Shown here piece after piece: positions 1 to 6,210 of a stretch of DNA of 14,549 nt (within the stretch, counting starts at the first letter, position 1; the number at the start of each line of letters is the position of its first letter). This stretch comes from Candidatus Woesearchaeota archaeon. GTDB lineage: Archaea; Nanobdellota; Nanobdellia; Woesearchaeales; UBA12501. Position numbers and translations under genes: made by a program. The stretch lies in the NCBI GenBank assembly GCA_026394915.1, contig JAPLZS010000145.1:1-14549 (forward strand), in the 5' to 3' direction. Under the pieces are notes generated by a model. The model had not been told where the DNA came from. It saw only the letters and a program-made list of their open reading frames with translations, and ran no database searches.

Positions 1-180
1 GGAAAAGGAATGGATGAGATACTTAAAAGCATGGATGTCCATTCAACAGAGACAAGCCAGGCTGATTACAAACTTTCGTCTCTTGCCTCAATAAGGCTTG
101 CAGTGAGAGTCCCATTCATGCTCAAAATGGCTGGAGAGGAGCTCTCTAATTTTGTTAGCAAGGGTTATCGTGATCTATAA
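1..180 (+). CDS. C-terminal end of an unidentified protein (5' end outside window)
   Basis: Frame 1 is open from the first base to a TAA at 178-180 and gives 59 residues ending in SKGYRDL. The stretch is mixed amphipathic, with a segment around residues 31-50 (IRLAVRVPFMLKMAGEEL) that could form a helix. I do not recognise the family from this fragment and assign no function. Coding is supported by the uninterrupted frame, by AGA/AGG arginine codons and ATA isoleucine codons like the neighbours, and by the T-rich run and a new promoter that follow the stop. The gene must start upstream of the window. Confidence 0.6.
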   Translation, partial: GKGMDEILKSMDVHSTETSQADYKLSSLASIRLAVRVPFMLKMAGEELSNFVSKGYRDL

Positions 181-195
181 GACTTAGAAGAGTAG

Positions 196-211
196 TATTG
201 TCTTTCTTTTT
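196..211 (+). terminator. T-rich archaeal-type terminator
   Basis: A pyrimidine run with a T5 tract lies 16-31 bases after the stop of the first partial gene. Archaeal RNA polymerase terminates at T-rich tracts in the non-template strand without needing a hairpin. The position between a stop codon and the next TATA box fits, but this is inference from composition. Confidence 0.4.
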
Positions 212-232
212 GGAGATTAACTGACAGAAAAG

Positions 233-242
233 ATTTATATAA
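233..242 (+). promoter_or_regulatory. TATA box for the lpxC-like gene
   Basis: TTTATATAAA preceded by an A-rich stretch (AGAAAAGA) that could serve as a BRE. It predicts a start of transcription near 262-268, giving a leader of about 35-40 bases. A GTGATC at 294-299, complementary to the conserved 3' end of archaeal 16S rRNA, lies 4 bases before the ATG at 304. Confidence 0.6.
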
Positions 243-303
243 ACGGTTCATTCGCTCTTCTTAAAAGAGGTCTATTACTGTCTATTCAATGATGTGATCA
301 GTC

Positions 304-1278
304 ATGAGCCTGAAAATATCTCAGAAAACACTGGAAAGCAGATGCAAATTACTGGGTTTTGCGATACATAATAGGGATAGTTCTGCAATACACATAATAG
401 GCGCAGAGCCGGATACGGGAGTATTATTCACTGATTATGAGACTAATAATGTGATACGTGCAGATATCAGAAATGCTGGATATGCTGGCAATGGAAGGAA
501 GACGACAATGCTCAGATAAAATGGTATAGGTGTACTATGCGTAGAGCATGTCCTTGCTGCGCTTTATCTAAGAGGAGTCACAAATGCAGAGATAATCTGC
601 CAAAAAAATGATAAGAATGATGAATCAGAAGATGAAGGATCAGCAAAAGAATGCGAAGTTCCGATGTATGACGGCTCAATAAGCCATATAATTGAGGCAA
701 TTGATAATGCAGGAGTAATAGCTCAGGAAGAGATGGTGAAAAAAGTATACAAGATCACTCAAGAGATATCTGTCTACTCAGGAGAAAGATTTGTGAAGGT
801 CTCTCCTATTGAAAGATACAGCGGAAAGAACCATCTTCAGCTTGATGTGGAAGTCGATTTCAAAAATCCAGGCATACCTTCGGGAAGATTAAATCTTTGT
901 CTTGACAGGGATGTCTATGAGAGAAGAATTATGGACAATCTTATAAGAGCAAGGACATTCTGCCTTGAAGAAGAGTTCAATGACATCGAAAAGCAAGAGC
1001 CAGGCACAAAAGGAAGAGCAAGGAAATATATGGTCATAGTAGATAGGCATGGAAATCCCGCTGTAGGGCAGAAAGGGGGATTCTCTTTTGTTGAAGAGCC
1101 TGTATACCACAAGACAGTCGATCTCATCGGAGACCTTAGTCTCCTGCAGTTGCCCCTGATTGCGCATGTGCAGGCATACATGCCTGGCCATGAGCTGAAC
1201 CTCGCGCTTGCAAGGGTAATATATGAAGAGACGCAGAAGGATAATGGAAAAGCGCAGCTTATTTCTCTGGTGCAGTAA
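304..1278 (+). pseudogene. lpxC: LpxC-like UDP-3-O-acyl-GlcNAc deacetylase, interrupted by an in-frame TAA
   Basis: LpxC is the zinc deacetylase that commits UDP-3-O-acyl-GlcNAc to lipid A synthesis. The frame from ATG 304 to TAA 1278 is continuous (324 residues, close to the usual 300 or so) except for one TAA at 517-519. Reading through it gives the expected LpxC layout. First comes an N-terminal half with GFAIHNRD and EPDTGVLF, then the EHVLAAL motif with E81 and H82, then EVPMYDGS. The second half has RTFCLEEEF and then HKTVDLIGD with H269, D273 and D277, followed by PGH with H296. The spacing H-4-D-4-D-19-H equals that of the E. coli zinc ligands and active site. The TAA falls where LpxC proteins usually have K-N-G, so AAA to TAA is a likely single change. 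A hydrophilic acidic insert of about 16 residues (codons 97-114) precedes EVPMYDGS. Restart at ATG 664 would lose E81/H82. The family call is secure; whether the gene is truly dead is open. Confidence 0.85.
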
Positions 1279-1287
1279 AAAACAGAA

Positions 1288-1297
1288 AAATATAAAA
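1288..1297 (+). promoter_or_regulatory. TATA box for the CMP kinase gene
   Basis: AAATATAAAA lies with its centre about 27 bases before ATG 1321, so the transcript probably begins at or next to the start codon (leaderless). No Shine-Dalgarno-like sequence is seen before the ATG, which agrees. Confidence 0.6.
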
Positions 1298-1320
1298 CCC
1301 CTTCCTGATTCCTTATTCAG

Positions 1321-1884
1321 ATGATCATAACAATCTCAGGAAAGCCTGGCTCCGGCAAGAGCACTGTCGCAAAGCTCGTCGCAAGAAAGCTTGGCCTGAA
1401 GCATCATTCTATCGGAGACTTATGGAGAGGCATGGCAGCAGAGAGGAATATGACAATCCTTGATTTCAACAAGCTTGTTGAGAAAGACAAGGACATTGAT
1501 ATCGAGACAGACAGGAAACAGGAGGAATTGGGAAGAAAAGAGGACAATTTTGTGATTGACGGCAGGATGAGCTTCCATTTCATACCAAAATCGACAAAAG
1601 TCTTCCTTGATGTGAATGAGGAAGAAGGGGCAAAGAGGATATTCCAGCAGAATAGGGGTGGAGTTGAGCAGTTTTCTGAATTTGATGACGCTCTTGAGAG
1701 CATACAGAGAAGAGAGATGTCAGAGACAAAGAGATACAAGAAGCTTTACAAGGTCAACTACACTGATCATTCCAATTTTGACATTGTGATAGACACCACA
1801 AGAATGCCTCCAGAGAAAGTTGCTGAGAAGATAGTGAAGACAATAAGCATGTTCAAAGAAGCAAAACGGAAACAAAACCTTTAA
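1321..1884 (+). CDS. cmk: Archaeal-type cytidylate kinase
   Basis: This enzyme transfers phosphate from ATP to CMP and dCMP in the cytoplasm, supplying CDP for nucleotide and CDP-lipid synthesis. The 187-residue product has the P-loop GKPGSGKST at residues 7-15, a KHHSIGDLWRGMA segment that matches the NMP-binding start of the family, and the conserved IDIETDRKQEELG stretch at about 60-72 followed by FVIDGRM. A variable lid follows (about 105-135). Length and order match archaeal Cmk, which is shorter than most bacterial Cmk proteins. The gene is monocistronic as far as can be seen: it has its own TATA box and an FKBP promoter overlaps its stop. An adenylate kinase-like role is possible from the P-loop alone, but the GKPGSGKST plus DRKQEEL pair favours Cmk. 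Confidence 0.9.
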   Translation: MIITISGKPGSGKSTVAKLVARKLGLKHHSIGDLWRGMAAERNMTILDFNKLVEKDKDIDIETDRKQEELGRKEDNFVIDGRMSFHFIPKSTKVFLDVNEEEGAKRIFQQNRGGVEQFSEFDDALESIQRREMSETKRYKKLYKVNYTDHSNFDIVIDTTRMPPEKVAEKIVKTISMFKEAKRKQNL

Positions 1885-1890
1885 ATATAC
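1880..1890 (+). promoter_or_regulatory. TATA box overlapping the cmk stop codon
   Basis: TTTAAATATA covers the TAA of cmk. It predicts transcription starting near 1911-1914, giving a leader of about 75 bases to the FKBP start at 1987. A second TATA-like run (GTATATAAT, 1903-1911) could be an alternative promoter. Confidence 0.5.
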
Positions 1891-1911
1891 CCCCCTAATC
1901 CTGTATATAAT

Positions 1912-1941
1912 CCTTCTAGGTTTTCTAACAGAGCTAGAGGG
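1912..1941 (+). other. Hairpin in the 5' leader of the FKBP gene
   Basis: CCTTCTAG (1912-1919) pairs with CTAGAGGG (1934-1941) in an 8-bp stem with one G-U pair around a 14-base loop. It begins at about the predicted 5' end of the transcript. No known riboswitch is recognised. It may be a stability or control element, or chance. Confidence 0.35.
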
Positions 1942-1986
1942 TAGTGGAAAGTACATAATTCAGGCAGGGGTAAAAAATAGGGCAAG

Positions 1987-2618
1987 ATGGCAGAAACAAT
2001 AAAGAAAGGAGATTTCATAGAGCTTGAGAATACTGCAAAGACTGAAGACGGAACCATATTCGACACGTGTGCGTCGGAGAGGGACATATTGTTCCAGGGC
2101 TTGACGCAGAGATTGAAGGAAAAGAGACAGGAAAGGATTACAGTATAGCAGTCTCTCCTGAGAATGGATTCGGAAAAAAAGACGCAAAGCTCATCCAGCT
2201 CATATCGACAGGTAAGTTCAGGAAAGAGAACATCCAGCCAATGCCTGGCCTGCAGGTCAATATCGACGGGACTTATGGAATCGTGAAAAGCGTCAGCGGA
2301 GGAAGGACTATTGTTGACTTCAACCACCCATTGTCCGGCCAGAACCTCATCTATGACATCAGGATCGTGAAGATAGTCAATGATGATAGGGAAAAGATTA
2401 AGGCGATGATTGAGCTCAAACTGGGGCTGAAGGACATTGAAGTAGAATTCAATGAAGGCAAGGCCATAATAATCACAAAAAAAGACCTGAAGATCCCTGC
2501 AGAGGTCACAAAAGCGATTTCAGATGAGATATCAAAATCAATACCTGCTCTCAAGAGTATGGAATTCACATCAAAGAAGGACGACAAGCCGAAACAAGAG
2601 GGAAAAGAGGCCCAATAA
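1987..2618 (+). pseudogene. SlyD-like FKBP peptidyl-prolyl isomerase, frameshifted by a deletion
   Basis: FKBP-type isomerases catalyse cis-trans isomerisation at proline and act as chaperones. From ATG 1987 the first frame reads MAETIKKGDFIELENTAK then DGTIFDT, the normal FKBP start, and would end at a TAG at 2146-2148 (53 residues). From about 2067 the second frame carries CVGEGHIVPGLDAEIEGKE, NGFGKKDAKLIQLI, PGLQVNIDG and DFNHPLSGQNL, the rest of the FKBP fold with its inserted-flap domain, then a C-terminal domain of about 75 residues ending in a charged tail. The linker that normally lies between FDT and VCVGEGH in archaeal SlyD-like proteins (about 20-25 residues) is missing, and the frame changes at 2064-2069. 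This looks like a deletion that is not a multiple of three. GTG 2067 could start a protein of 183 residues, but it would lack the first FKBP strands. Confidence 0.8.
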
Positions 2619-2651
2619 TGCATAGAATAACATGTAGAATATCCGACAAAA

Positions 2652-2662
2652 CATTTATATAC
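2652..2662 (+). promoter_or_regulatory. TATA box for the ftsZ-secE-spt5 cluster
   Basis: CATTTATATAC lies about 75 bases before the ftsZ ATG. It gives a leader of around 50 bases that carries a GGGGAG Shine-Dalgarno-like sequence at 2717-2722. A second weaker AT-rich candidate (GATAAATATTC, 2682-2692) is closer to the gene. Confidence 0.5.
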
Positions 2663-2733
2663 AAGCATGATATCGTTTGAGAGATAAATATTCAAAAAAG
2701 AGGGCTTAAAAGTTGTGGGGAGCGTGGAAAAAA

Positions 2734-3867
2734 ATGAACTCTGAAAATGCTGGATCTTATGAGGAGAATGATGCAAAGAATGCATCAATGCCTATTGTTG
2801 AGGACATGAAGGCAACAATGATGGATGCTGAACTTGAGGCATATCTGACAAAGCAGAAAGCAAGCATAAAAGTGATTGGAACAGGCGGCGGTGGAAACAA
2901 CACAATCAACAGGATAACAGAAGTCGGTGTCAAGGGCGCAGAGACAATAGCTGTAAACACAGATGCCCAGGACCTTCTTTACACTCATGCTGACAAGAAG
3001 ATACTGATAGGAAGGGAGACTACAAAGGGCCTTGGCGCAGGATCCATACCAAAGATAGGAGAGGAGGCTGCAAAGGAGAACGAGTCTGAGATAAAGGCTG
3101 CGATAAAAGGATGTGATATGATATTCATAACATGCGGCCTCGGTGGAGGGACAGGAACAGGTTCTGCTCCTGTGATTGCTGAGATCTCAAAGAAGTTGGG
3201 CGCATTGACAGTGGGGATTGTCACAATGCCTTTTGCAATGGAAGGGAAGCGTAGATATGAGAACGCTGTGATAGGCCTTGAGAAGCTTGAGAATATCGTC
3301 GATACTCTCATAGTGATACCTAATGACAAGCTTCTTGAGATCGCTCCTGATCTGCCATTGCACACAGCATTCAAGGTAGCTGATGAGATACTCACAAATG
3401 CAGTCAAGGGAGTTGCAGAGCTTGTGACAAGAGCAGGCCTGATAAACCTTGATTTCGCAGACATAAGGACAGTCATGGGCAACGGAGGAGTTGCCCTTAT
3501 CGGTGTAGGAGAGTCTGACACAGAGAACAGGGCATGTGAAGCTGTTGAGAAGGCAATAAACAATCAATTGCTTGATGTCGACATATCAGGCGCAAGCGGC
3601 GCCCTGATAAACATAAGCGGCGGACCGGACATGACTCTTGATGAGGCAAGGAAGGTTGTCGAGATAGTGTCAGAGAAGCTTGATGAGGACGCAAGGATAA
3701 TCTGGGGAGCCCAGATAAGCGATGACCTCAAGAACACAGTCAGGGCATTGCTCATAATAACCGGCGTCAAATCAACGCAGATATTCGGCACAGAGAGGCA
3801 AGCCTCAGTGTCCACAAGAAAGAAAAAAGAGATAGAGACAGAACTTGGCATAGAGTTCATTGACTGA
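2734..3867 (+). CDS. ftsZ: Cell division protein FtsZ
   Basis: FtsZ is the tubulin-like GTPase that forms the division ring at mid-cell. The product (377 residues from ATG 2734) has [13 protein letters not shown] near residues 50-62, AVNTDAQDL, the tubulin signature GGGTGTG at 137-143, the phosphate/ribose-contact region [13 protein letters not shown], the T7 catalytic loop [11 protein letters not shown], and the C-terminal domain with [10 protein letters not shown] and IIWGAQI. A variable acidic N-terminal tail of about 40 residues precedes the GTPase core, and the end (ELGIEFID) is short. An in-frame TTG at 2713 would add seven residues, but GGGGAG at 2717-2722 is placed to serve ATG 2734. 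The secE start follows the stop by 5 bases, so ftsZ heads a translation-coupled cluster with secE and spt5, an order seen in other archaea. Confidence 0.97.
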   Translation: MNSENAGSYEENDAKNASMPIVEDMKATMMDAELEAYLTKQKASIKVIGTGGGGNNTINRITEVGVKGAETIAVNTDAQDLLYTHADKKILIGRETTKGLGAGSIPKIGEEAAKENESEIKAAIKGCDMIFITCGLGGGTGTGSAPVIAEISKKLGALTVGIVTMPFAMEGKRRYENAVIGLEKLENIVDTLIVIPNDKLLEIAPDLPLHTAFKVADEILTNAVKGVAELVTRAGLINLDFADIRTVMGNGGVALIGVGESDTENRACEAVEKAINNQLLDVDISGASGALINISGGPDMTLDEARKVVEIVSEKLDEDARIIWGAQISDDLKNTVRALLIITGVKSTQIFGTERQASVSTRKKKEIETELGIEFID

Positions 3868-3872
3868 AGAAG

Positions 3873-4067
3873 ATGGAGCTTGAATCAAATTCATGGTCAG
3901 TTAAGCTGAAGCTTTTTGCAGCTGAGTGCGTAAGGGTTCTCAAGGTTACAAAGAAACCTACAAGCATTGAATTCAAGACAATTGTCAAGGTGTCTGCATT
4001 GGGGATAGCCATAATAGGCCTGATGGGCTTTGTGCTTTTTTTCCTGAAAGAGATGCTTGTGAAATGA
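3873..4067 (+). CDS. secE: Preprotein translocase subunit SecE (Sec61 gamma)
   Basis: SecE clamps the SecY channel in the cytoplasmic membrane and is needed for Sec-dependent export. The 64-residue protein has the typical archaeal layout: an amphipathic N-terminal helix with CVRVLKVTKKPTSIEF, the conserved K-P-xxxEF segment, then one membrane span (about residues 39-60, VKVSALGIAIIGLMGFVLFF). It lies between ftsZ and spt5 with very short gaps (5 and 12 bases). The secE-spt5 pairing is widespread, also as secE-nusG in bacteria. The small size and single span make sequence recognition rest partly on context, but both agree. Confidence 0.92.
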   Translation: MELESNSWSVKLKLFAAECVRVLKVTKKPTSIEFKTIVKVSALGIAIIGLMGFVLFFLKEMLVK

Positions 4068-4079
4068 TGAAGTGATACT

Positions 4080-4784
4080 ATGAGTGAAGATGAACTGAAC
4101 AACGAGGACAAGGAAGAAGATTCAGAGGAAGAGATGGGAGAGAAAAGCGAAAGCCCTGTTCCAGAAGAGCTCTCTGAAGACATTGAGAAAGAGGATCCTG
4201 CTGAAGAATCAGTCGAAGAACGCAAGGAAGAGGAAGAAGCAGATGAGGAAAAGGAAGAGAAGCCCAAGAAGAAGAAAGCAAAGAAAGAAGAGAAACCTGA
4301 AGTTGTAGAGACAACTGAGCCAAAGGTCTTTGCATTGAGGACAACTGCCAACAGGGAAGACCAGGTCATGGATTTCATCACAAGCAACATAGAGAAGAAA
4401 AAAGACCTAAGAGACTATTCGGTGATAAGACCTAATGGGATGAGGGGTTACATATTCGTTGAAGCGGCTACAAGGTTTGACGCTGAGCAGGCTGCGATGA
4501 ACATACCCTATGCAAGAGGAATCTTGCCTAAGGTAGTCGAGTATTCTGAGATGGAGCACATGCTTGAGCAAGTCAAGCAGGAAGTCGACATCAGGAAGAA
4601 TGACATTGCAGAGATCATAGCAGGGCCGTTCAAGAGAGAGCAGTGCAAGGTCACAAGGATCGACAAGGCAAAGGAAGAGGTTGTTGTCGAGCTGCTTGAG
4701 GCTGCTGTTCCGATACCTATCACTGTGAAGATGGACGCAATCAAGGTGATAAGGAGAGAAGGCGAGAGCACGCCTGAAGACTGA
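4080..4784 (+). CDS. spt5: Transcription elongation factor Spt5 with acidic N-terminal extension
   Basis: Spt5, the archaeal/eukaryotic counterpart of NusG, binds the RNA polymerase clamp (with Spt4) and aids elongation. Residues 81-165 form the NGN domain (PKVFALRTTANREDQ, then RPNGMRGYIFVEA and YARGILPKVVEYSEME). Residues 172-225 form the KOW domain (DIAEIIAGPFKREQCKVTRI, then EVVVELLEAAVPIPITV). The usual archaeal protein is about 150 residues. This one is 234 because of an 80-residue, Glu/Asp-rich N-terminal stretch that turns Lys-rich at 61-73. ATG 4080 is the first start after secE, with GATGAAGTGAT before it; the start could be later, but no in-frame ATG lies between residue 19 and the NGN domain. 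The extension recalls the acidic N-terminus of eukaryotic Spt5; whether it is homologous is unknown. Confidence 0.95.
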   Translation: MSEDELNNEDKEEDSEEEMGEKSESPVPEELSEDIEKEDPAEESVEERKEEEEADEEKEEKPKKKKAKKEEKPEVVETTEPKVFALRTTANREDQVMDFITSNIEKKKDLRDYSVIRPNGMRGYIFVEAATRFDAEQAAMNIPYARGILPKVVEYSEMEHMLEQVKQEVDIRKNDIAEIIAGPFKREQCKVTRIDKAKEEVVVELLEAAVPIPITVKMDAIKVIRREGESTPED

Positions 4785-4788
4785 TATT

Positions 4789-5169
4789 ATGAAGACTCAA
4801 GATGTAGAACTGATAATCGAAACAGAAGAAATTTCTTTACTTCCTGATATCAAGAAAGCATTGGATGAATTGGATATTATCTTGGCAGCAGATTATGAAG
4901 GAATTGATAAAGAGTATAGGCAACGGATGAAGAAAGGAAGAGCAGAGATACATTTCTTTAAAGATAAGTCATTTGTTGCAGATGATGTGAAAGGAAGACT
5001 TATGATGATAGATTTAGGAACCAGTAATGAGTTAATTCCACCAGTCTCTGCAAAGGGATTAGAAGGGCTTTGTTCTCCATATGAAGTACACTATAATTCA
5101 GGCAATGTACAGATTGTAAAGAGGGGAGATTCCCCTATTAGATATCAGATTTCTACAATGCATGAATGA
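4789..5169 (+). CDS. Hypothetical protein between spt5 and uL11
   Basis: The 126-residue protein starts 4 bases after the spt5 stop, so it is probably cotranscribed and coupled. I do not recognise the family. It has no signal peptide, no membrane span and no clear metal or nucleotide motif. It reads as a small soluble alpha/beta protein: an N-terminal acidic strand (VELIIETEE), a helix (LPDIKKALDEL), a basic patch (YRQRMKKGRAEIHFFKDKSF), a strand-rich middle (RLMMIDLGTS) and a C-terminal GNVQIVKRGDSPIRYQIS. Its codons are more A/T-ending than those of spt5 and uL11, which are highly expressed, and this could mark a lower-expressed or later-added gene. A function in translation or transcription is suggested only by position. 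Confidence 0.7.
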   Translation: MKTQDVELIIETEEISLLPDIKKALDELDIILAADYEGIDKEYRQRMKKGRAEIHFFKDKSFVADDVKGRLMMIDLGTSNELIPPVSAKGLEGLCSPYEVHYNSGNVQIVKRGDSPIRYQISTMHE

Positions 5170-5187
5170 TATATCAGCATTGCATTA

Positions 5188-5200
5188 TATTTTATATACA
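5188..5200 (+). promoter_or_regulatory. Distal TATA box upstream of the uL11 gene
   Basis: ATATTTTATATAC lies about 80 bases before the ATG at 5273 and predicts a leader of around 50 bases. Together with the proximal box at 5239-5248 it forms a tandem promoter pair. Confidence 0.45.
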
Positions 5201-5238
5201 AGCCATTGTAGGGAATATACTTCCACATCCCCCAAAAT

Positions 5239-5248
5239 CTTTATAAAG
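5239..5248 (+). promoter_or_regulatory. Proximal TATA box of the uL11 gene
   Basis: CTTTATAAAG with A-rich upstream bases is centred about 28-29 bases before ATG 5273, predicting an essentially leaderless transcript. No Shine-Dalgarno-like sequence is seen between it and the ATG. Confidence 0.6.
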
Positions 5249-5272
5249 GACCTCTAAATCCAAATACTTATC

Positions 5273-6070
5273 ATGCCTAAACAGACAGTAGAAGCATTGG
5301 TAAACGGGGGGCATGCAACAGCAGCTCCTCCATTAGGGCCGGCATTAGGTCCATTAGGAGTCAATATAGGCCAGATCATAGCAGAAATAAACAAGAAGAC
5401 AGCTGACTTCAATGGCATGCAGGTTCCTATAAAGGTCATAGTAGATTCTTCTACAAAAGAGTTTAAGATAACAGTCGGAACTCCTCCAGTATCATCTTTG
5501 ATAAAGAAAGAGGCAAAGATCGAAAAAGGCTCAGGAAACCCGCTTCTGGACAAAGTAGCTGACATCAAAATAGAGCAGGTGATCAAGATCGCAAAGATGA
5601 AAGGAGATGCACTTCTCGGAAAAGCGATGAAGCAGAGAGTGAAAGAGATCATCGGCACATGCAATTCAATGGGCGTCCTTGTAGAAGGAGTGCCTGCAGT
5701 CGAGGCCATCCAGCTTGTCGAGCAGGGAAAGTTCGACGAAGAGATAAGGACAGAGAAGACAGAGCTTTCTGCAGAAGAGATGAAAGAGCTCGAGGAAGAG
5801 AGAAAGAAGCTCGAGGAAGAGATGAAGACAAGAAGAGCAGAGTTCGAATCAAGGGCAAAGCAGATCATAAACGAGCTGACAGGCAAGACAAGGGCAGAGA
5901 TAAAGGCAAAGCTCATAGAGGCAAAGATACCTGCAAAGATGATAGAGGAATTGTTGCCTACCGATGCAGCAGCCGGAGCAGCAGCTCCTGGAGCAGCGCC
6001 AGCGCCTGGTGCAGCACCTGCAAAGGGCGCAGCGCCAGCACCTGAGAAGAAGGCAGAGAAAAAAGCATAA
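5273..6070 (+). CDS. rpl11: Large ribosomal subunit protein uL11 with long C-terminal extension
   Basis: uL11 sits at the base of the ribosomal stalk and helps control elongation-factor GTPases. Residues 1-157 form the normal protein: an N-terminal domain with the proline-rich APPLGPALGPLGVNIGQII and a C-terminal rRNA-binding domain with GTPPVSSLIKKEA, KMKGDALLGKAMK and EIIGTCNSMGVLVEG. Archaeal uL11 usually ends at about 160-165 residues; this one has 265. Residues 160-195 are a charged, heptad-like helix (KELEEERKKLEEEM), 196-228 look like a small helical domain, and 230-258 are Ala/Pro/Gly-rich, ending in EKKAEKKA. The last part resembles the flexible hinge of stalk proteins P1/P2. No uL1, uL10 or P1 genes follow, although they often do. 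Two TATA boxes upstream make the gene independently transcribed. Confidence 0.95.
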   Translation: MPKQTVEALVNGGHATAAPPLGPALGPLGVNIGQIIAEINKKTADFNGMQVPIKVIVDSSTKEFKITVGTPPVSSLIKKEAKIEKGSGNPLLDKVADIKIEQVIKIAKMKGDALLGKAMKQRVKEIIGTCNSMGVLVEGVPAVEAIQLVEQGKFDEEIRTEKTELSAEEMKELEEERKKLEEEMKTRRAEFESRAKQIINELTGKTRAEIKAKLIEAKIPAKMIEELLPTDAAAGAAAPGAAPAPGAAPAKGAAPAPEKKAEKKA

Positions 6071-6176
6071 AAAATTTGCGGCATATATATCTCATTTTCT
6101 TTAAGTGATCAATTGCGATTCAAATTATGTCTTTTTGGTGATTATATTATTACTTTAAAGTAGTTATAAAACAAAA

Positions 6177-6186
6177 GATTTAAATA
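6177..6186 (+). promoter_or_regulatory. TATA box of the Nudix-like/HAD gene pair
   Basis: GATTTAAATA is centred about 29 bases before ATG 6211, giving a leaderless transcript. A second AT-rich run (TTAAATATAT, 6194-6203) is too near the ATG to act as the TATA box for it. Confidence 0.5.
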
Positions 6187-6210
6187 ATAGGGATTAAATA
6201 TATACTTGAT

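Noticed and set aside
517..519. TAA as a recoded sense codon, or an insertion of a special amino acid
   Set aside because: TAA ends several other genes here, and pyrrolysine and selenocysteine use TAG and TGA. A point mutation or sequence error is simpler.
664..1278. A separate intact gene of 204 residues
   Set aside because: It is in the same frame as the part before the TAA and is the C-terminal two thirds of LpxC; alone it lacks E81/H82.
2060..2070. Programmed ribosomal frameshift in the FKBP gene
   Set aside because: There is no slippery heptamer, and about 20-25 conserved residues are missing as well, so a deletion explains it better.
3857..4390. Long Ser-rich frame on the minus strand opposite spt5
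   Set aside because: It is the antisense shadow of the Glu/Lys-rich spt5 start (GAA/GAG read as TTC/CTC); no promoter or family supports it.
5254..6084. Long Ala/Ser/Phe-rich minus-strand frame opposite uL11
   Set aside because: It is an antisense shadow of uL11 created by its codon use.
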